Source: CAVTPU01 sp963736695 (lineage in GTDB: Bacteria > Actinomycetota > Actinomycetes > Mycobacteriales > Micromonosporaceae). Taken from it: DNA of 64,000 bases. Positions within the stretch are counted from its first letter, which is position 1. Each line of letters opens with the position of its first letter. Positions 18,600 through 27,561 of the stretch are shown piece by piece. The position numbers and the translations under genes are program-made. The notes below the pieces were generated by a model, which did not search any database, was not told the DNA's origin, and saw only the letters and a program-made list of their open reading frames with translations. The stretch spans positions 124,001 to 188,000 of the forward strand of contig CAVTPU010000004.1 in assembly GCA_963736695.1 (NCBI GenBank). Reading direction: 5' to 3'.

Positions 18600-20143
18600 C
18601 CGTCCGGTTCAGGGCCATTTCCTGGTACGGGTAGCCGCACCCGCACCCGGGCCCCGCCGCCGGGGGCCTCGTCCATCTCGACGGTGCCCGCGTGCGCGGC
18701 GACCACCTCGGCGACGATCGCCAGACCCAGCCCGACCCCGCCGGCGCCGCGCTCGCGGCTGGCGTCGAGTCGCACGAACCGTTCGAAGATCCGCCGCCGG
18801 TCCTCCGGCGCCACCCCGGGGCCGTCGTCGCTGACCTCGATCACGACGGCCGTCGCCTCGGTGCGCACCTCGAGGGTGACCCGCGAACGCGCGTGTCTGG
18901 CGGCGTTGTCGGCGAGGTTGCGCACCACCCGCTCCAGCTGGGCGCGATGTCCGCGCACCCGGGCGGGTTGGGACACGACGGTGACCTCGCGGCCGCCGAG
19001 TCCGCGCAGGCGGGAGGCTTCGGCGTCGACGACGTCGTCCAAGTCGACGTCGTCGACCCCGGCGAGCAGCCCCCGTTCGTCGGCCCGAGCGAGCAGCAGC
19101 AGGTCGTCGACGAGCACGGCGAGCCGGTCGGCCTCGGCGCGCAGTGTCTCCCACTCGGCGTGGTCCAGGCCTCCGGAGCGATGGCCCAGCTCGAGTCCGG
19201 CGATGAGGGTGGCGAGCGGGCTGCGCAGCTCGTGGCTGGCGTCGGCGACGAAACGTCGCTGCGTCTGCTGTGCTGCCTCGAGTCGGGCCAGCATGTCGTT
19301 CATCGTCTCGGCGAGGCGGCGCAGTTCGTCACGGGCGGGCGGCACCTCGACCCGGGTGGCGAGGTCGCGACTGGTGAGCCCGGCGACTCGTCGCCGGATC
19401 GCCTCCACCGGCCGCAGGGCCCGCCCGGCGAAGGCGTAGGTGGCCGACCCCGTGATCAGCACGAGAACCGGGCCGCCCAGCAGCACGAGGCGCAGCACGG
19501 CGTGGCTGGTGCGCTCGACGGGGTCGAGGCTCACCGCCACCAGCACCACCATGTGGCCGCTGACCGTGTCGACACCGCGGGCGGCGACCCGTACCCAGTG
19601 TTGTGGTTCTTGATCTTTATCTTCGTCGTCTTCGTCGGCGGCCAGCGAGCTGCGGTTCTCGGTGCCCGTGACGGAGGCCAGGTCCACGTCGTCGCCGTCG
19701 TCGGTGTCGTCCCATGGCTCCGTCGTGATGACCGTGTGGCCGGGGGTCGGGCGCGCCGCGCTCAGCGGGTCGGCGTCGGCGAGTTGGGGCGACGCGGCGA
19801 TCACCCGCCCCGATGCGTCGAGCACCTGGATCAGGCCGGCGCCTCCGCTGCCCACCGCCAGCCGCGCGTCGCGGTCACTGTGGCCGTCGGCACCGAGTCG
19901 ATCGGCCACTCGGCTCGAGGCGGCCACCGCGTCGCGATCGAGCGACTCGGTGAGGGAATGGCGCAGCAGCAGCACCAGTGCCGCCGCGCTCACGACCGCG
20001 GCGGCGGCGACGACCAGCGCGGCGGCGAGCGCGGATCGCGCCCGCACGCCGGAGTGCCGCCGCCACCACCGCCTCGCCCACGTCACCCTGCCGAGGTTAC
20101 GTCGGGTTCGGTGCGGGTCCAACGGCCGGGCCGGGCCCGCCAT
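18566..20143 (-). CDS. Sensor histidine kinase (HAMP, HisKA, HATPase)
   Basis: 525 residues from ATG 20143 (AAGGG site 5 nt upstream). A transmembrane helix (ALAAALVVAAAAVVSAAALVLLL) is followed by a sensor domain of about 130 residues that is rich in Asp/Glu, then a second helix and HAMP. The phospho-His lies in DASHELRSPLA. N, G1 and G2 boxes are NLADNAARHA, SDDGPGVAP and GAGGVGLGLAIV. It belongs to the classical class of OmpR partners. The gene runs against the OmpR regulator at 17916 and overlaps its 3' end by 34 nt. The acidic patch in the sensor loop suggests a cation ligand, but that is a guess. Confidence 0.9.
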   Translation of the reverse strand: MAGPARPLDPHRTRRNLGRVTWARRWWRRHSGVRARSALAAALVVAAAAVVSAAALVLLLRHSLTESLDRDAVAASSRVADRLGADGHSDRDARLAVGSGGAGLIQVLDASGRVIAASPQLADADPLSAARPTPGHTVITTEPWDDTDDGDDVDLASVTGTENRSSLAADEDDEDKDQEPQHWVRVAARGVDTVSGHMVVLVAVSLDPVERTSHAVLRLVLLGGPVLVLITGSATYAFAGRALRPVEAIRRRVAGLTSRDLATRVEVPPARDELRRLAETMNDMLARLEAAQQTQRRFVADASHELRSPLATLIAGLELGHRSGGLDHAEWETLRAEADRLAVLVDDLLLLARADERGLLAGVDDVDLDDVVDAEASRLRGLGGREVTVVSQPARVRGHRAQLERVVRNLADNAARHARSRVTLEVRTEATAVVIEVSDDGPGVAPEDRRRIFERFVRLDASRERGAGGVGLGLAIVAEVVAAHAGTVEMDEAPGGGARVRVRLPVPGNGPEPDGQVRARSSTTR

Positions 20144-20158
20144 GAGTCCCTTCGATAT

Positions 20159-20172
20159 GGGCGACCCGGCCC
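20159..20172. promoter_or_regulatory. Possible DevR-like box, degenerate
   Basis: GGGCGACCCGGCCC is one base away from the GGGCC-N4-GGCCC palindrome seen near 36985 and 50307. It lies 94 nt upstream of a universal stress gene and 16 nt upstream of the oppositely oriented kinase. The match is weak in such GC-rich DNA, so it is only a candidate. Confidence 0.25.
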
Positions 20173-20265
20173 TACCCCCGGCCGACGACCAGCGATGCGA
20201 TGGAGGTGACAGCCGACGGTCACGTCGGCGCCGCGCGTGACCGGCGTCAGTGCGAGGAGGTCGCC

Positions 20266-20793
20266 ATGCCCACGGTCCCCGCCGCGCCCCGTGTCGTCGT
20301 CGGTGTGCAGAGCTGCGTCTCCGGTCTCGGCGCGTTGCGGCGAGCCGTCGCCGAGTCCCGACTGCGACACGCCCGTCTCTGCGCTGTGCGGGCGTGGAAT
20401 CCGGGGATGGCGTTCGACCCGGCCGGCAACCTGACCCGGGCCGACGATCACGGAGCGGACTACGCCACGGAGTTGGTCGCCGGCGCCTTCGTCGATGCCA
20501 TGGGATCGATGCCCGATGACATCGACGTGGAAATCTCCATCGTCGCCGGCTATCCCGGTCAGGTGTTGGTCGGCTTCGCCGACCGCGCCGACGATCTGCT
20601 CATCGTGGGCACCTGCCAACACCGCTGGCCCCGGCGGGTGATCGGCTCTCCGATCACCCGCTTTTGCCTGCGGCACGCGGCCTGCCCGGTGCTGGTCGTG
20701 CCGCCGCACGAACTCGGCCGGCAATCCCGTCGTGGACTGCGTCGCGCCGTGCGCCGCGAAGCCGAACGGCTGGCCGCCGCGCTGCCCAGCTAG
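20266..20793 (+). CDS. Universal stress protein, single domain (copy 1)
   Basis: 175 residues from ATG 20266 with an excellent GAGGAGG site. The chain starts with RVVVGVQS and has a C-terminal half with DLLIVGTC and RFCLRHAACPVLVVP. This corresponds to the USP core, though the ATP loop (normally GxxGHS-like) is replaced by GTCQHRWPRRVIGSP, so nucleotide binding may be altered. Single-domain USPs are frequent DosR-regulon members. It converges with the nitroreductase at 20819. Confidence 0.8.
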   Translation: MPTVPAAPRVVVGVQSCVSGLGALRRAVAESRLRHARLCAVRAWNPGMAFDPAGNLTRADDHGADYATELVAGAFVDAMGSMPDDIDVEISIVAGYPGQVLVGFADRADDLLIVGTCQHRWPRRVIGSPITRFCLRHAACPVLVVPPHELGRQSRRGLRRAVRREAERLAAALPS

Positions 20794-20818
20794 TTGTCGC
20801 GCAGCGGACGTCGTCGGC

Positions 20819-21823
20819 TCACCGGGCCGTGTCGGAGACGACCTCCACGACCTGCTCGGCCGGCAGTCGGGGCGTGTGTGGGGGGCCCGCTCGATCGGGA
20901 TCCGGCGCGCCGACGCGCACCACGAGATAGGGGTGACCGGTGAACGAGAGCATCTGGTGCAGCGCCTCCCGGGTGCTGGTCACCTCGACGCTTGCGCTCA
21001 ACGGGAGCAGGCTCGCGTCGTGTTCGGTCGCGGCCAGCCACGCCGCGCTCAGCGCCTCGCCACCTCGCAGCCACCCGGCGGGGGAGTCCTCGTCGCCATA
21101 GAGAATGGCGTAGGAGGCGGCCTTGTCGTGCTCGGTGCTGATGTCGAGGGTGCCGGCGACGGTGAAGTCTCGACCCGGCACCGTGGTGCGGGGCATTTCG
21201 GTGGGGATCGCATCGGCCGGCACCCCGAGCGGGTCACCCGCCGCCCGCGTCGCCCAGTAGGCGATCTCTTCTCTCCACTGTGGATCGAGACCCTCACTCT
21301 GCTCGGCCTGCGCGGCCACCGCCGCCAAGCGGAACACGTCCTGCGGCCGCAGCAGGTGCAGCTGGGCGCCCTCGTCAATCGCCGCTCGGCGAATCTCCTC
21401 GAGCACATCGGCGGCGACCGGGACGGGGCTGACCGGACGTCGGTCGGTGCGGCGGATTCGCACCGTCTGCATGTGCCGCAGCGCCGGCCCGGTAACCGGT
21501 GCCGGGCCGGTCAGAGTGAGCCGGGCGAGCAGATCGGGATTGTCGTCGTCGGGCAGGCGCTCCACCCGAACCGCCCATCCCTCGGCCGCGAGCGCCACCC
21601 GGGCGTGGTGCAGGGCGGCACCGCAGCTGAGGAGGAGGAGGCGACCGTCGGGGTCGGCGACCTTGAGCTGACGGGTGCGGTCGGCGAGAAGCAGGAGCGC
21701 GGGCGCCTGCACCCGCCAGCGCCATGGCTGGGTGTTGTGCACCGACGGCGCGTGACCGGCCGTGCGCGCGGCCGACGCGAGCGCTGCGGTGCCGGCGTCT
21801 GTGGTGTCGTCCATGTCACCCAT
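20819..21823 (-). CDS. Acg-family nitroreductase-like flavoprotein (copy 2)
   Basis: 334 residues. APSVHNTQPWRWRV near residues 29-42 and RRTDRRPV further on match the same family as the genes at 9098 and 51388. The start overlaps the end of the phosphoketolase gene by 8 nt, which implies co-transcription and coupled translation. In Mycobacterium, paralogues are induced by hypoxia and nitric oxide through DosR. Its flavin or substrate cannot be read from sequence. Confidence 0.82.
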   Translation of the reverse strand: MGDMDDTTDAGTAALASAARTAGHAPSVHNTQPWRWRVQAPALLLLADRTRQLKVADPDGRLLLLSCGAALHHARVALAAEGWAVRVERLPDDDNPDLLARLTLTGPAPVTGPALRHMQTVRIRRTDRRPVSPVPVAADVLEEIRRAAIDEGAQLHLLRPQDVFRLAAVAAQAEQSEGLDPQWREEIAYWATRAAGDPLGVPADAIPTEMPRTTVPGRDFTVAGTLDISTEHDKAASYAILYGDEDSPAGWLRGGEALSAAWLAATEHDASLLPLSASVEVTSTREALHQMLSFTGHPYLVVRVGAPDPDRAGPPHTPRLPAEQVVEVVSDTAR

Positions 21824-24224
21824 CCTGCCCCACCGGTCGCGTCCGTGGCCGCGCCCCCGCGCTCCGGAAAGTCCAGCCTCGAATGCTATCCAGGTCCTGT
21901 CCGGTGCGCCGGATGTAGTCGCGGTGCCCGGCCCGCCGGTCGATCATCTCCTGACGTAGCCCGGCGGCGCGGGAACCGAGCCCTGGCACTCGGTCGATGA
22001 CGTCCATGACCAGATGAAATCGATCCATGTCGTTGCGCACAACCATGTCGAACGACGTGGTGGTCGTGCCCTCCTCCTTATAGCCGCGCACATGCAGGTT
22101 GTCGTGGCAGCGGCGGCGATAGGTCAATCGGTGGATCAGCAACGGATAGCCGTGATAAGCGAAGATGATGGGTCGGTCGATGGTGAAGATCGCGTCGAAC
22201 TCCGCGTCGGGCAGCCCGTGCGGATGCTCCGAATCGGGTTGCAGACGCATGAGGTCGACGACGTTGACCACTCGCATCCGCAGCTCGGGCAGGTGTTCGC
22301 GGATGAGATCGGCGGCGGCGAGGGTCTCCACCGTCGGCACGTCGCCGGCGCACGCGAGCACGACGTCGGGATAGCCGTCGTCGCCGGCCCACTCCCAGAT
22401 GCCCAGACCGCGGGCGCAATGCAGGTCGGCGGCGACCGGATCCAGCCACTGTGGACCCCGCTGTTTGCCAGCGACGATCACGTTGATGAGGTCGCGGCTG
22501 CGCAGGCAGTGGTCGGCGACGCTGAGCAGCGTGTTGGCGTCGGGCGGCAGATAGACCCGGATGACGTCGGCGGTCTTGTTGACGACGTGGTCGATGAACC
22601 CGGGATCCTGATGGGAGAAACCGTTGTGGTCCTGCTGCCACACATGTGAGGTGAGCAGATAGTTCAACGCCGGGACTGGCCTGCGCCAGCTCAATGTCCG
22701 GGACACCTTGAGCCACTTGGCGTGCTGGTTGACCATCGAGTCGACGATGTGGACGAACGCCTCATAGCATGAGAACAGCCCGTGCCGTCCGGTGAGCAGA
22801 TAGCCCTCGAGCCAGCCCTGGCAGGTGTGCTCGGAGAGATATTCCATCACCCGACCGGACCGTCCGAGGTGCTCGTCGACCGGCCAGACCTCGCCCTGCC
22901 ACACCTTGTCGGTGACCTCGAGCACGGCGCCGAGCCGGTTGGACTCGGTCTCATCCGGGCCGACCATGCGAAAATCGCGGTATTGCTCGTTCGCGGTGAT
23001 CACATCACGTAACCAGAGGCCGAGCACCCGGGTGGGTTCCGCGTCGATGGTGCCCGGCGACGACACCGCCACCCCATGTGCGCGATGGTCCGGCAGATGG
23101 AGATCGCGGGTGCAACTGCCTCCGTTGGAATGCCGACTCGAACCCATGCGCAGGCCGCCGGTCGGCAGCCAGTCGGTGACGCGCGCGACCGGGGTTCCGG
23201 CCTCGTCGAAGAGTTCGTCGGGCCGGTAGGAGAGCATCCACCGTTCGAGTGCGGCGAGCGCGACGGGGTCGTCGCGCACGTGCGTCAACGGGACCTGGTG
23301 TGCGCGCCACGTGCCGGTCGACGGACGCCCGTCAACCTCGGCGGGGCCGGTCCAGCCCTTCGGCGTACGGAGAACGATCATCGGCCATCGGGGTCGCTCG
23401 GTCGTCGCGCCCGAGCGGGCGGCCCGCTGGATGGCGGCGATGCGGTCGACGACCGCGTCGAGGGTGGCCGCGAATTCCTGGTGCAACCGCAGCGGATCGT
23501 CACCGGAGACGAGGAACGGTTCGTGTCCATAGCCGGTCAGGAGTGCGTCGAGCTCGTCGGTGCTGATTCGCGATAGCACGGTGGGGTTGGAGATCTTGAA
23601 GCCGTTGAGATGCAGGATCGGCAGCACCGCGCCGTCCCCGACCGGGTCGAGGAACTTGTTGGAGTGCCACGCGGTCGCGAGTGGTCCGGTCTCGGCCTCG
23701 CCGTCGCCGATGACGCAGGCGACGATGAGGTCGGGATTGTCCAGCGCCGCGCCGTAGGCGTGAGCCAGGCTGTATCCGAGCTCGCCGCCCTCGTGGATCG
23801 AGCCAGGGGTCTCCGGCGCGACGTGGCTGGGCACCCCGCCGGGGAAGGAGAACTGGGTGAACAGGCGGCTCAGGCCGTCGGTGTCCTGACCGATGTTGGG
23901 ATAGATCTCGCTGTAGGTGCCCTCGAGCCAGACGTTGGCGATCATGCCAGGCCCGCCGTGTCCGGGTCCGGTGATATAGATCATCTCTTGTCGGCGCGCC
24001 GCGATGACCCGGTTGAGGTGGGCATAGATGAAGTTCAGTCCAGGGGTGGTTCCCCAGTGCCCGAGCAGTCGCGGCTTGACGTGTTCGCCTCGTAGCGGCT
24101 CGCGCAGGAGCGGATTGCCCAGCAGATAGATCTGGCCGACCGACAGATAGTTGGCCGCACGCCAATAGGCGTCCAGGCGTTCCAGCTCGGCCCCGGTGAG
24201 TGGATCGCCGGTTATCACACGCAT
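21816..24224 (-). CDS. xfp: Xylulose-5-phosphate/fructose-6-phosphate phosphoketolase
   Basis: 802 residues from ATG 24224, the usual length for this family; further upstream in-frame codons give an unlikely His/Cys-rich tail. The thiamine-diphosphate motifs are present: YITGPGHGGPG near residue 60 and IGDGEAETGP near residue 150. PNIGQDTDGLS and TPKGWTGP are also typical. The enzyme splits sugar phosphates into acetyl phosphate and a shorter sugar, giving ATP through acetate kinase without oxygen. A nitroreductase gene overlaps its 3' end. The gene follows cydAB on the same strand, beyond a hairpin terminator. Confidence 0.92.
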   Translation of the reverse strand: MRVITGDPLTGAELERLDAYWRAANYLSVGQIYLLGNPLLREPLRGEHVKPRLLGHWGTTPGLNFIYAHLNRVIAARRQEMIYITGPGHGGPGMIANVWLEGTYSEIYPNIGQDTDGLSRLFTQFSFPGGVPSHVAPETPGSIHEGGELGYSLAHAYGAALDNPDLIVACVIGDGEAETGPLATAWHSNKFLDPVGDGAVLPILHLNGFKISNPTVLSRISTDELDALLTGYGHEPFLVSGDDPLRLHQEFAATLDAVVDRIAAIQRAARSGATTERPRWPMIVLRTPKGWTGPAEVDGRPSTGTWRAHQVPLTHVRDDPVALAALERWMLSYRPDELFDEAGTPVARVTDWLPTGGLRMGSSRHSNGGSCTRDLHLPDHRAHGVAVSSPGTIDAEPTRVLGLWLRDVITANEQYRDFRMVGPDETESNRLGAVLEVTDKVWQGEVWPVDEHLGRSGRVMEYLSEHTCQGWLEGYLLTGRHGLFSCYEAFVHIVDSMVNQHAKWLKVSRTLSWRRPVPALNYLLTSHVWQQDHNGFSHQDPGFIDHVVNKTADVIRVYLPPDANTLLSVADHCLRSRDLINVIVAGKQRGPQWLDPVAADLHCARGLGIWEWAGDDGYPDVVLACAGDVPTVETLAAADLIREHLPELRMRVVNVVDLMRLQPDSEHPHGLPDAEFDAIFTIDRPIIFAYHGYPLLIHRLTYRRRCHDNLHVRGYKEEGTTTTSFDMVVRNDMDRFHLVMDVIDRVPGLGSRAAGLRQEMIDRRAGHRDYIRRTGQDLDSIRGWTFRSAGARPRTRPVGQDG

Positions 24225-24333
24225 CGCCACCCCCGTGGACTCCTGGCCAGTCTGCCAGCACGGGGCGCTCACCCGGTGCGGACCGGCGCAACCATGCCCG
24301 ACGGGGTGGCCGGCGGCGTCGGCGCACAACGGC

Positions 24334-24365
24334 GCGGCGGGCCGGAGGGGAGTCCGACCCGCCGC
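24334..24365 (-). terminator. Hairpin terminator downstream of cydAB
   Basis: GCGGCGGG at 24334-24341 pairs perfectly with CCCGCCGC at 24358-24365. The spacer adds an inner CGGA/TCCG stem. It lies in the 184-nt gap between the end of cydB and the start of the phosphoketolase gene, both on the minus strand. There is no long T-run, which is common in high-GC actinobacteria. I see no other feature in the gap. Confidence 0.5.
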
Positions 24366-24408
24366 GAGTGGGGGTGTCAGTGACGCCGTCGTGGTGACGA
24401 CCGCAGGC

Positions 24409-25452
24409 TCACGCGGCCGACGAGCCCACGTCGGTGCCCACGGGCCGCAGACCGGCGGCGGGCGGGATCTGATTCACGCCGATGCGCTTGCGGAACACCC
24501 AGTAGGTCCACCCCTGATAGACCAGCACGATCGGGGTGAAGACCACCGCGACCCACGTCATGATCTTCAACGTGTACGGCGTGGAGGCCGCGTTCGTCAC
24601 GTTGAGACTGAACGCGGGGTCGATGGTCGAGGGCAGCACGTTGGGATAGAGCGCGATGAACAATGTGGAGACCGCGGCGACGATCGTGACCGCCGTGGCG
24701 AGGAACGCCCAGCCCTCCCGGCCCGCCCCGTTGAACAGCAACGCGCCGATGAGCGCCACCGCCGCGATGGCGGCGGTCACCGCGGTGATCGCGTCACCGT
24801 GGGACAGTTGGGTCCACAGCAGGAAGCCGGCGGCGACGAGCACCGTCACCAGCCCCACGCGACCGGCGAAGCGGCGCGCCTGGTCGCGGACCTCTCCGGT
24901 GGTCTTGAGCGCGAGGAAGATCGCGCCGTGGGTGAGGAACAGCGTGAGGGTGGTGACCCCGGCGAGCAGACTGTAGGGGTTGAGCAGGTCGAAGAATGTG
25001 CCGACGTAGTGGTGTTGAGCGTCGAGCTTCACCCCACGGATGATGTTGCCGAAAGCGACGCCCCAGAGCAGGGCGGGCAGCACACTGCCCACGACGAGGG
25101 CGATGTCCCAGCCGCGCCGCCACCGGTCGCTGTCGATCTTTCCTCGGTATTCGAACCCGACGCCGCGCACGATGAGCGCGACCAGGATCACGAGCAGCGC
25201 CAGGTAGAACCCGGAGAACAGGCTCGCATACCACTCGGGGAAGGCCGCGAAGGTGGCGCCACCGGCGACCAGCAGCCACACCTCGTTGCCGTCCCACACG
25301 GGGCCGATGGTGTTGATGAGGACTCGGCGGCGGGCTTCGTCGCGACCGAGGATCGGGATGAGCATGCCGACCCCGAAGTCGAAACCCTCGAGGATGAAGT
25401 ATCCGACCCATAGCACCGCTATGAGCAGGAACCAGACGTCATTGAGGTTCAT
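24409..25452 (-). CDS. cydB: Cytochrome bd oxidase subunit II
   Basis: 347 residues from ATG 25452, supported by GGAG 6 nt upstream. Eight to nine hydrophobic helices are visible. The opening (NLNDVWFLLIAVLWVGYFILEGFDFGVG, residues 2-29) and the IGPVWDGNEVWL segment at about residues 53-64 are diagnostic of CydB. It pairs with CydA in the membrane to reduce oxygen with quinol at very low oxygen levels. It follows cydA by 41 nt. Confidence 0.95.
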   Translation of the reverse strand: MNLNDVWFLLIAVLWVGYFILEGFDFGVGMLIPILGRDEARRRVLINTIGPVWDGNEVWLLVAGGATFAAFPEWYASLFSGFYLALLVILVALIVRGVGFEYRGKIDSDRWRRGWDIALVVGSVLPALLWGVAFGNIIRGVKLDAQHHYVGTFFDLLNPYSLLAGVTTLTLFLTHGAIFLALKTTGEVRDQARRFAGRVGLVTVLVAAGFLLWTQLSHGDAITAVTAAIAAVALIGALLFNGAGREGWAFLATAVTIVAAVSTLFIALYPNVLPSTIDPAFSLNVTNAASTPYTLKIMTWVAVVFTPIVLVYQGWTYWVFRKRIGVNQIPPAAGLRPVGTDVGSSAA

Positions 25453-25493
25453 GAGGGGCTCCAAATATCACAGATGGCAGTGAGTGGGTCGGA

Positions 25494-26900
25494 TCAGTAG
25501 GCGAAGCCGAGCGGCGCCTCGGCCTCATCGGTCGTCTCGGCGGGCGGGTGGATCTCGGGCGGGCCGGCCTTCGCGTAGCGCACGGTCAGCATGAACTCCA
25601 CCACCGCGAGCACGCCATAGAGCAGCGTGAAGACGATGAGCGAGGTGAGCACAGTCATCGCGCCGACCGTGGGGGAGACCCCGTCGGCGGTCTTGAGCAG
25701 GCCGAAGACGGCGAACGGCTGGCGGCCGACCTCGGTGAAGATCCATCCGGTTGCGTTCGCCGCGAGCGGCAGCGCGATGAGCCACGGTCCGAAGCGCCAC
25801 AACAACCGGCCGACGCGGCCTTCGGAGGCCTCATCCTTGCGGGTCACCCACAATCCGATGAGCGCCAACGCCATGGGGATCAGCCCCAGCCCGATCATGA
25901 GCCGGAAGCCCCAGTAGGTCACCGCCACCGGCGGGATGTAGTTGCCCTCGCCGTACTTCTCCTGATATTCGGCCTGCAGGTTGTTGATGCCCTCGACCTC
26001 ACCAGAGGTCGAACCCGTCGCCATGAACGACAGCAGGCCGGGGATGCGCACGCTGCCCACCTCGGTGCGCCCGTCGAGGCTGCCGATCGAGAAGATCGAG
26101 AAACTAGCCGAGTCGGAGGTCTCATAGAGGGCCTCGGCCGCGGCCATCTTCATCGGCTGCTGCTCGGTCATGATTCGGGCCTGCAGGTCACCGGTGACCG
26201 CCACCAGCGCTCCGGAGATGACGATCGTCCACAGCGCCAGCTTCATGCTCGGCCGGAAGACCTCCATGTGGCTGCGCCGACGCAGGTGCCAGGCGCTGAT
26301 GGCGAGCATGAAGACACCGGCGGTGAGGAACGCGGCGGTGATCGTGTGGGGGAACGTCACGAGAACGGTCGAGTTGGTCAGCACCGCGAGGAAATCGGTG
26401 AGTTCGGCGCGACCGGTCGTCGGGTTGTAGGTGTAACCGACCGGATGCTGCATCCAGGAGTTCGCGGCGAGGATGAAGTAGGCCGACAGCACGGTTCCCA
26501 TCGACGCGCACCAGATCGCGGCCAGGTGTAGGCGCTTGGACAGTCGATCCCATCCGAAGATCCACAAGCCCAGGAACGTGGACTCGAGGAAGAAGGCCAC
26601 GAGGCCCTCGATCGCCAGCGGTGCCCCGAAGATGTCTCCCACGAACCGCGAGTAGGCGCTCCAGTTCATGCCGAACTGGAACTCCTGCACGATGCCGGTG
26701 ACGACACCCAACGCGAAGTTGATAAGGAACAATTTGCCCCAGAATTTCGTCGCGCGTAGGTAATGTTCCTTGTTAGTACGGACCCACGCGGTCTGCAGGA
26801 TCGCGACGAGGACCGACAGCGCGATGGTGATGGGGACGAAGAAGAAGTGGTAGACGGTGGTGATCGCGAACTGCCACCGCGCCAAGTCGAGTGCGCTCAT
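25494..26900 (-). CDS. cydA: Cytochrome bd oxidase subunit I
   Basis: 468 residues from ATG 26900 (MSALDLARWQF is the standard CydA opening; the longer frame is not needed). His near residue 18 (VYHFFF) and the GRQPF segment (TEVGRQPFAVFGLLKT) are conserved haem/quinol features. The quinol loop is of the short type. It works with CydB as quinol:O2 oxidoreductase. A DosR-type palindrome lies about 60 nt upstream, shared with a divergent universal stress gene, so low-oxygen control is likely. Confidence 0.95.
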   Translation of the reverse strand: MSALDLARWQFAITTVYHFFFVPITIALSVLVAILQTAWVRTNKEHYLRATKFWGKLFLINFALGVVTGIVQEFQFGMNWSAYSRFVGDIFGAPLAIEGLVAFFLESTFLGLWIFGWDRLSKRLHLAAIWCASMGTVLSAYFILAANSWMQHPVGYTYNPTTGRAELTDFLAVLTNSTVLVTFPHTITAAFLTAGVFMLAISAWHLRRRSHMEVFRPSMKLALWTIVISGALVAVTGDLQARIMTEQQPMKMAAAEALYETSDSASFSIFSIGSLDGRTEVGSVRIPGLLSFMATGSTSGEVEGINNLQAEYQEKYGEGNYIPPVAVTYWGFRLMIGLGLIPMALALIGLWVTRKDEASEGRVGRLLWRFGPWLIALPLAANATGWIFTEVGRQPFAVFGLLKTADGVSPTVGAMTVLTSLIVFTLLYGVLAVVEFMLTVRYAKAGPPEIHPPAETTDEAEAPLGFAY

Positions 26901-26960
26901 GGTGGCACACGTTATGTGAGGCAGACTCGCGAGCTTAGTGCCGAAGGTCGTGTCGTGTTC

Positions 26961-26974
26961 GGGACCTTCGGTCC
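26961..26974. promoter_or_regulatory. Probable DevR-like box between cydA and a universal stress gene
   Basis: GGGACCTTCGGTCC, flanked on the left by TTC, keeps the complete left half of the DosR consensus (TTCGGGAC). It forms the dyad GGACC-TTC-GGTCC, one base shorter in spacing than the consensus. It sits between divergent cydA (start 26900) and the USP gene (start 27080), both plausible hypoxia targets. Confidence 0.5.
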
Positions 26975-27079
26975 TGTCAGGTCGATCAGCCGTGGCGGTC
27001 AACTGGGAGTTGGATGGACCAGTGCGCCCGCCACTCGCGGCGGCGTGTGGGCACTCTCGATGACCGGAAGGTGGTCGCG

Positions 27080-27550
27080 ATGGGCTCCAACTATCGCATC
27101 ATCGTCGGCGTGGACGGCTCCGAAGGGGGCCGCAGGGCGCTGGCCTGGGCCGTTCACGAGGCCGCGACCCGTGGGGGGACCGTCCAAGCGGTCACCGCTT
27201 GGCGCTGGGACAGGTCCGACCTCCCGCCCTATGCGGCGACCCACCCCGATCAGGAACGGGAGCACGCGCAACAGATCGCCGACGACGAACTCGAGGCACT
27301 GCCCGACTTCGAACGCGACGGTGTGAGCATCGCCACTGAGGTGGTCGAGGGCCGCCCCGCCGAGGTGCTCGCCGACGCGGCCGTCGACGCCGACCTGCTC
27401 GTGTTGGGCAGTCACGGTCACAGTCGGGTCCGACACACGGTGCTCGGTTCGGTGAGCGAGGAGTGTGTGCGCCGGGCCCCATGCCCGGTCGTGGTCTTGC
27501 CCATCCCTCAGCCAGCCCACCGGCCGGCTGAGCCAGCGGTGCGCGGCTGA
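27080..27550 (+). CDS. Universal stress protein, single domain (copy 2)
   Basis: 156 residues from ATG 27080, chosen for the GGAAGGTGG site and because IIVGVDGSEGG then lies at the usual place. VDADLLVLGSHGHSRVRHTVLGSVSEECVRRA (about residues 108-139) includes the G2xG9xG(S/T) ATP loop, so ATP binding is expected. It is divergent from cydA across a DosR-type box. The ATP-grasp gene starts 11 nt after its stop, suggesting an operon. Confidence 0.9.
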   Translation: MGSNYRIIVGVDGSEGGRRALAWAVHEAATRGGTVQAVTAWRWDRSDLPPYAATHPDQEREHAQQIADDELEALPDFERDGVSIATEVVEGRPAEVLADAAVDADLLVLGSHGHSRVRHTVLGSVSEECVRRAPCPVVVLPIPQPAHRPAEPAVRG

Positions 27551-27561
27551 CGGGCCCGGCG

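Noticed and set aside
20120..20142. GGGCCGGGCCC as a DevR site before the USP gene
   Set aside because: The half sites are only one base apart, which does not fit the 14-nt box architecture.
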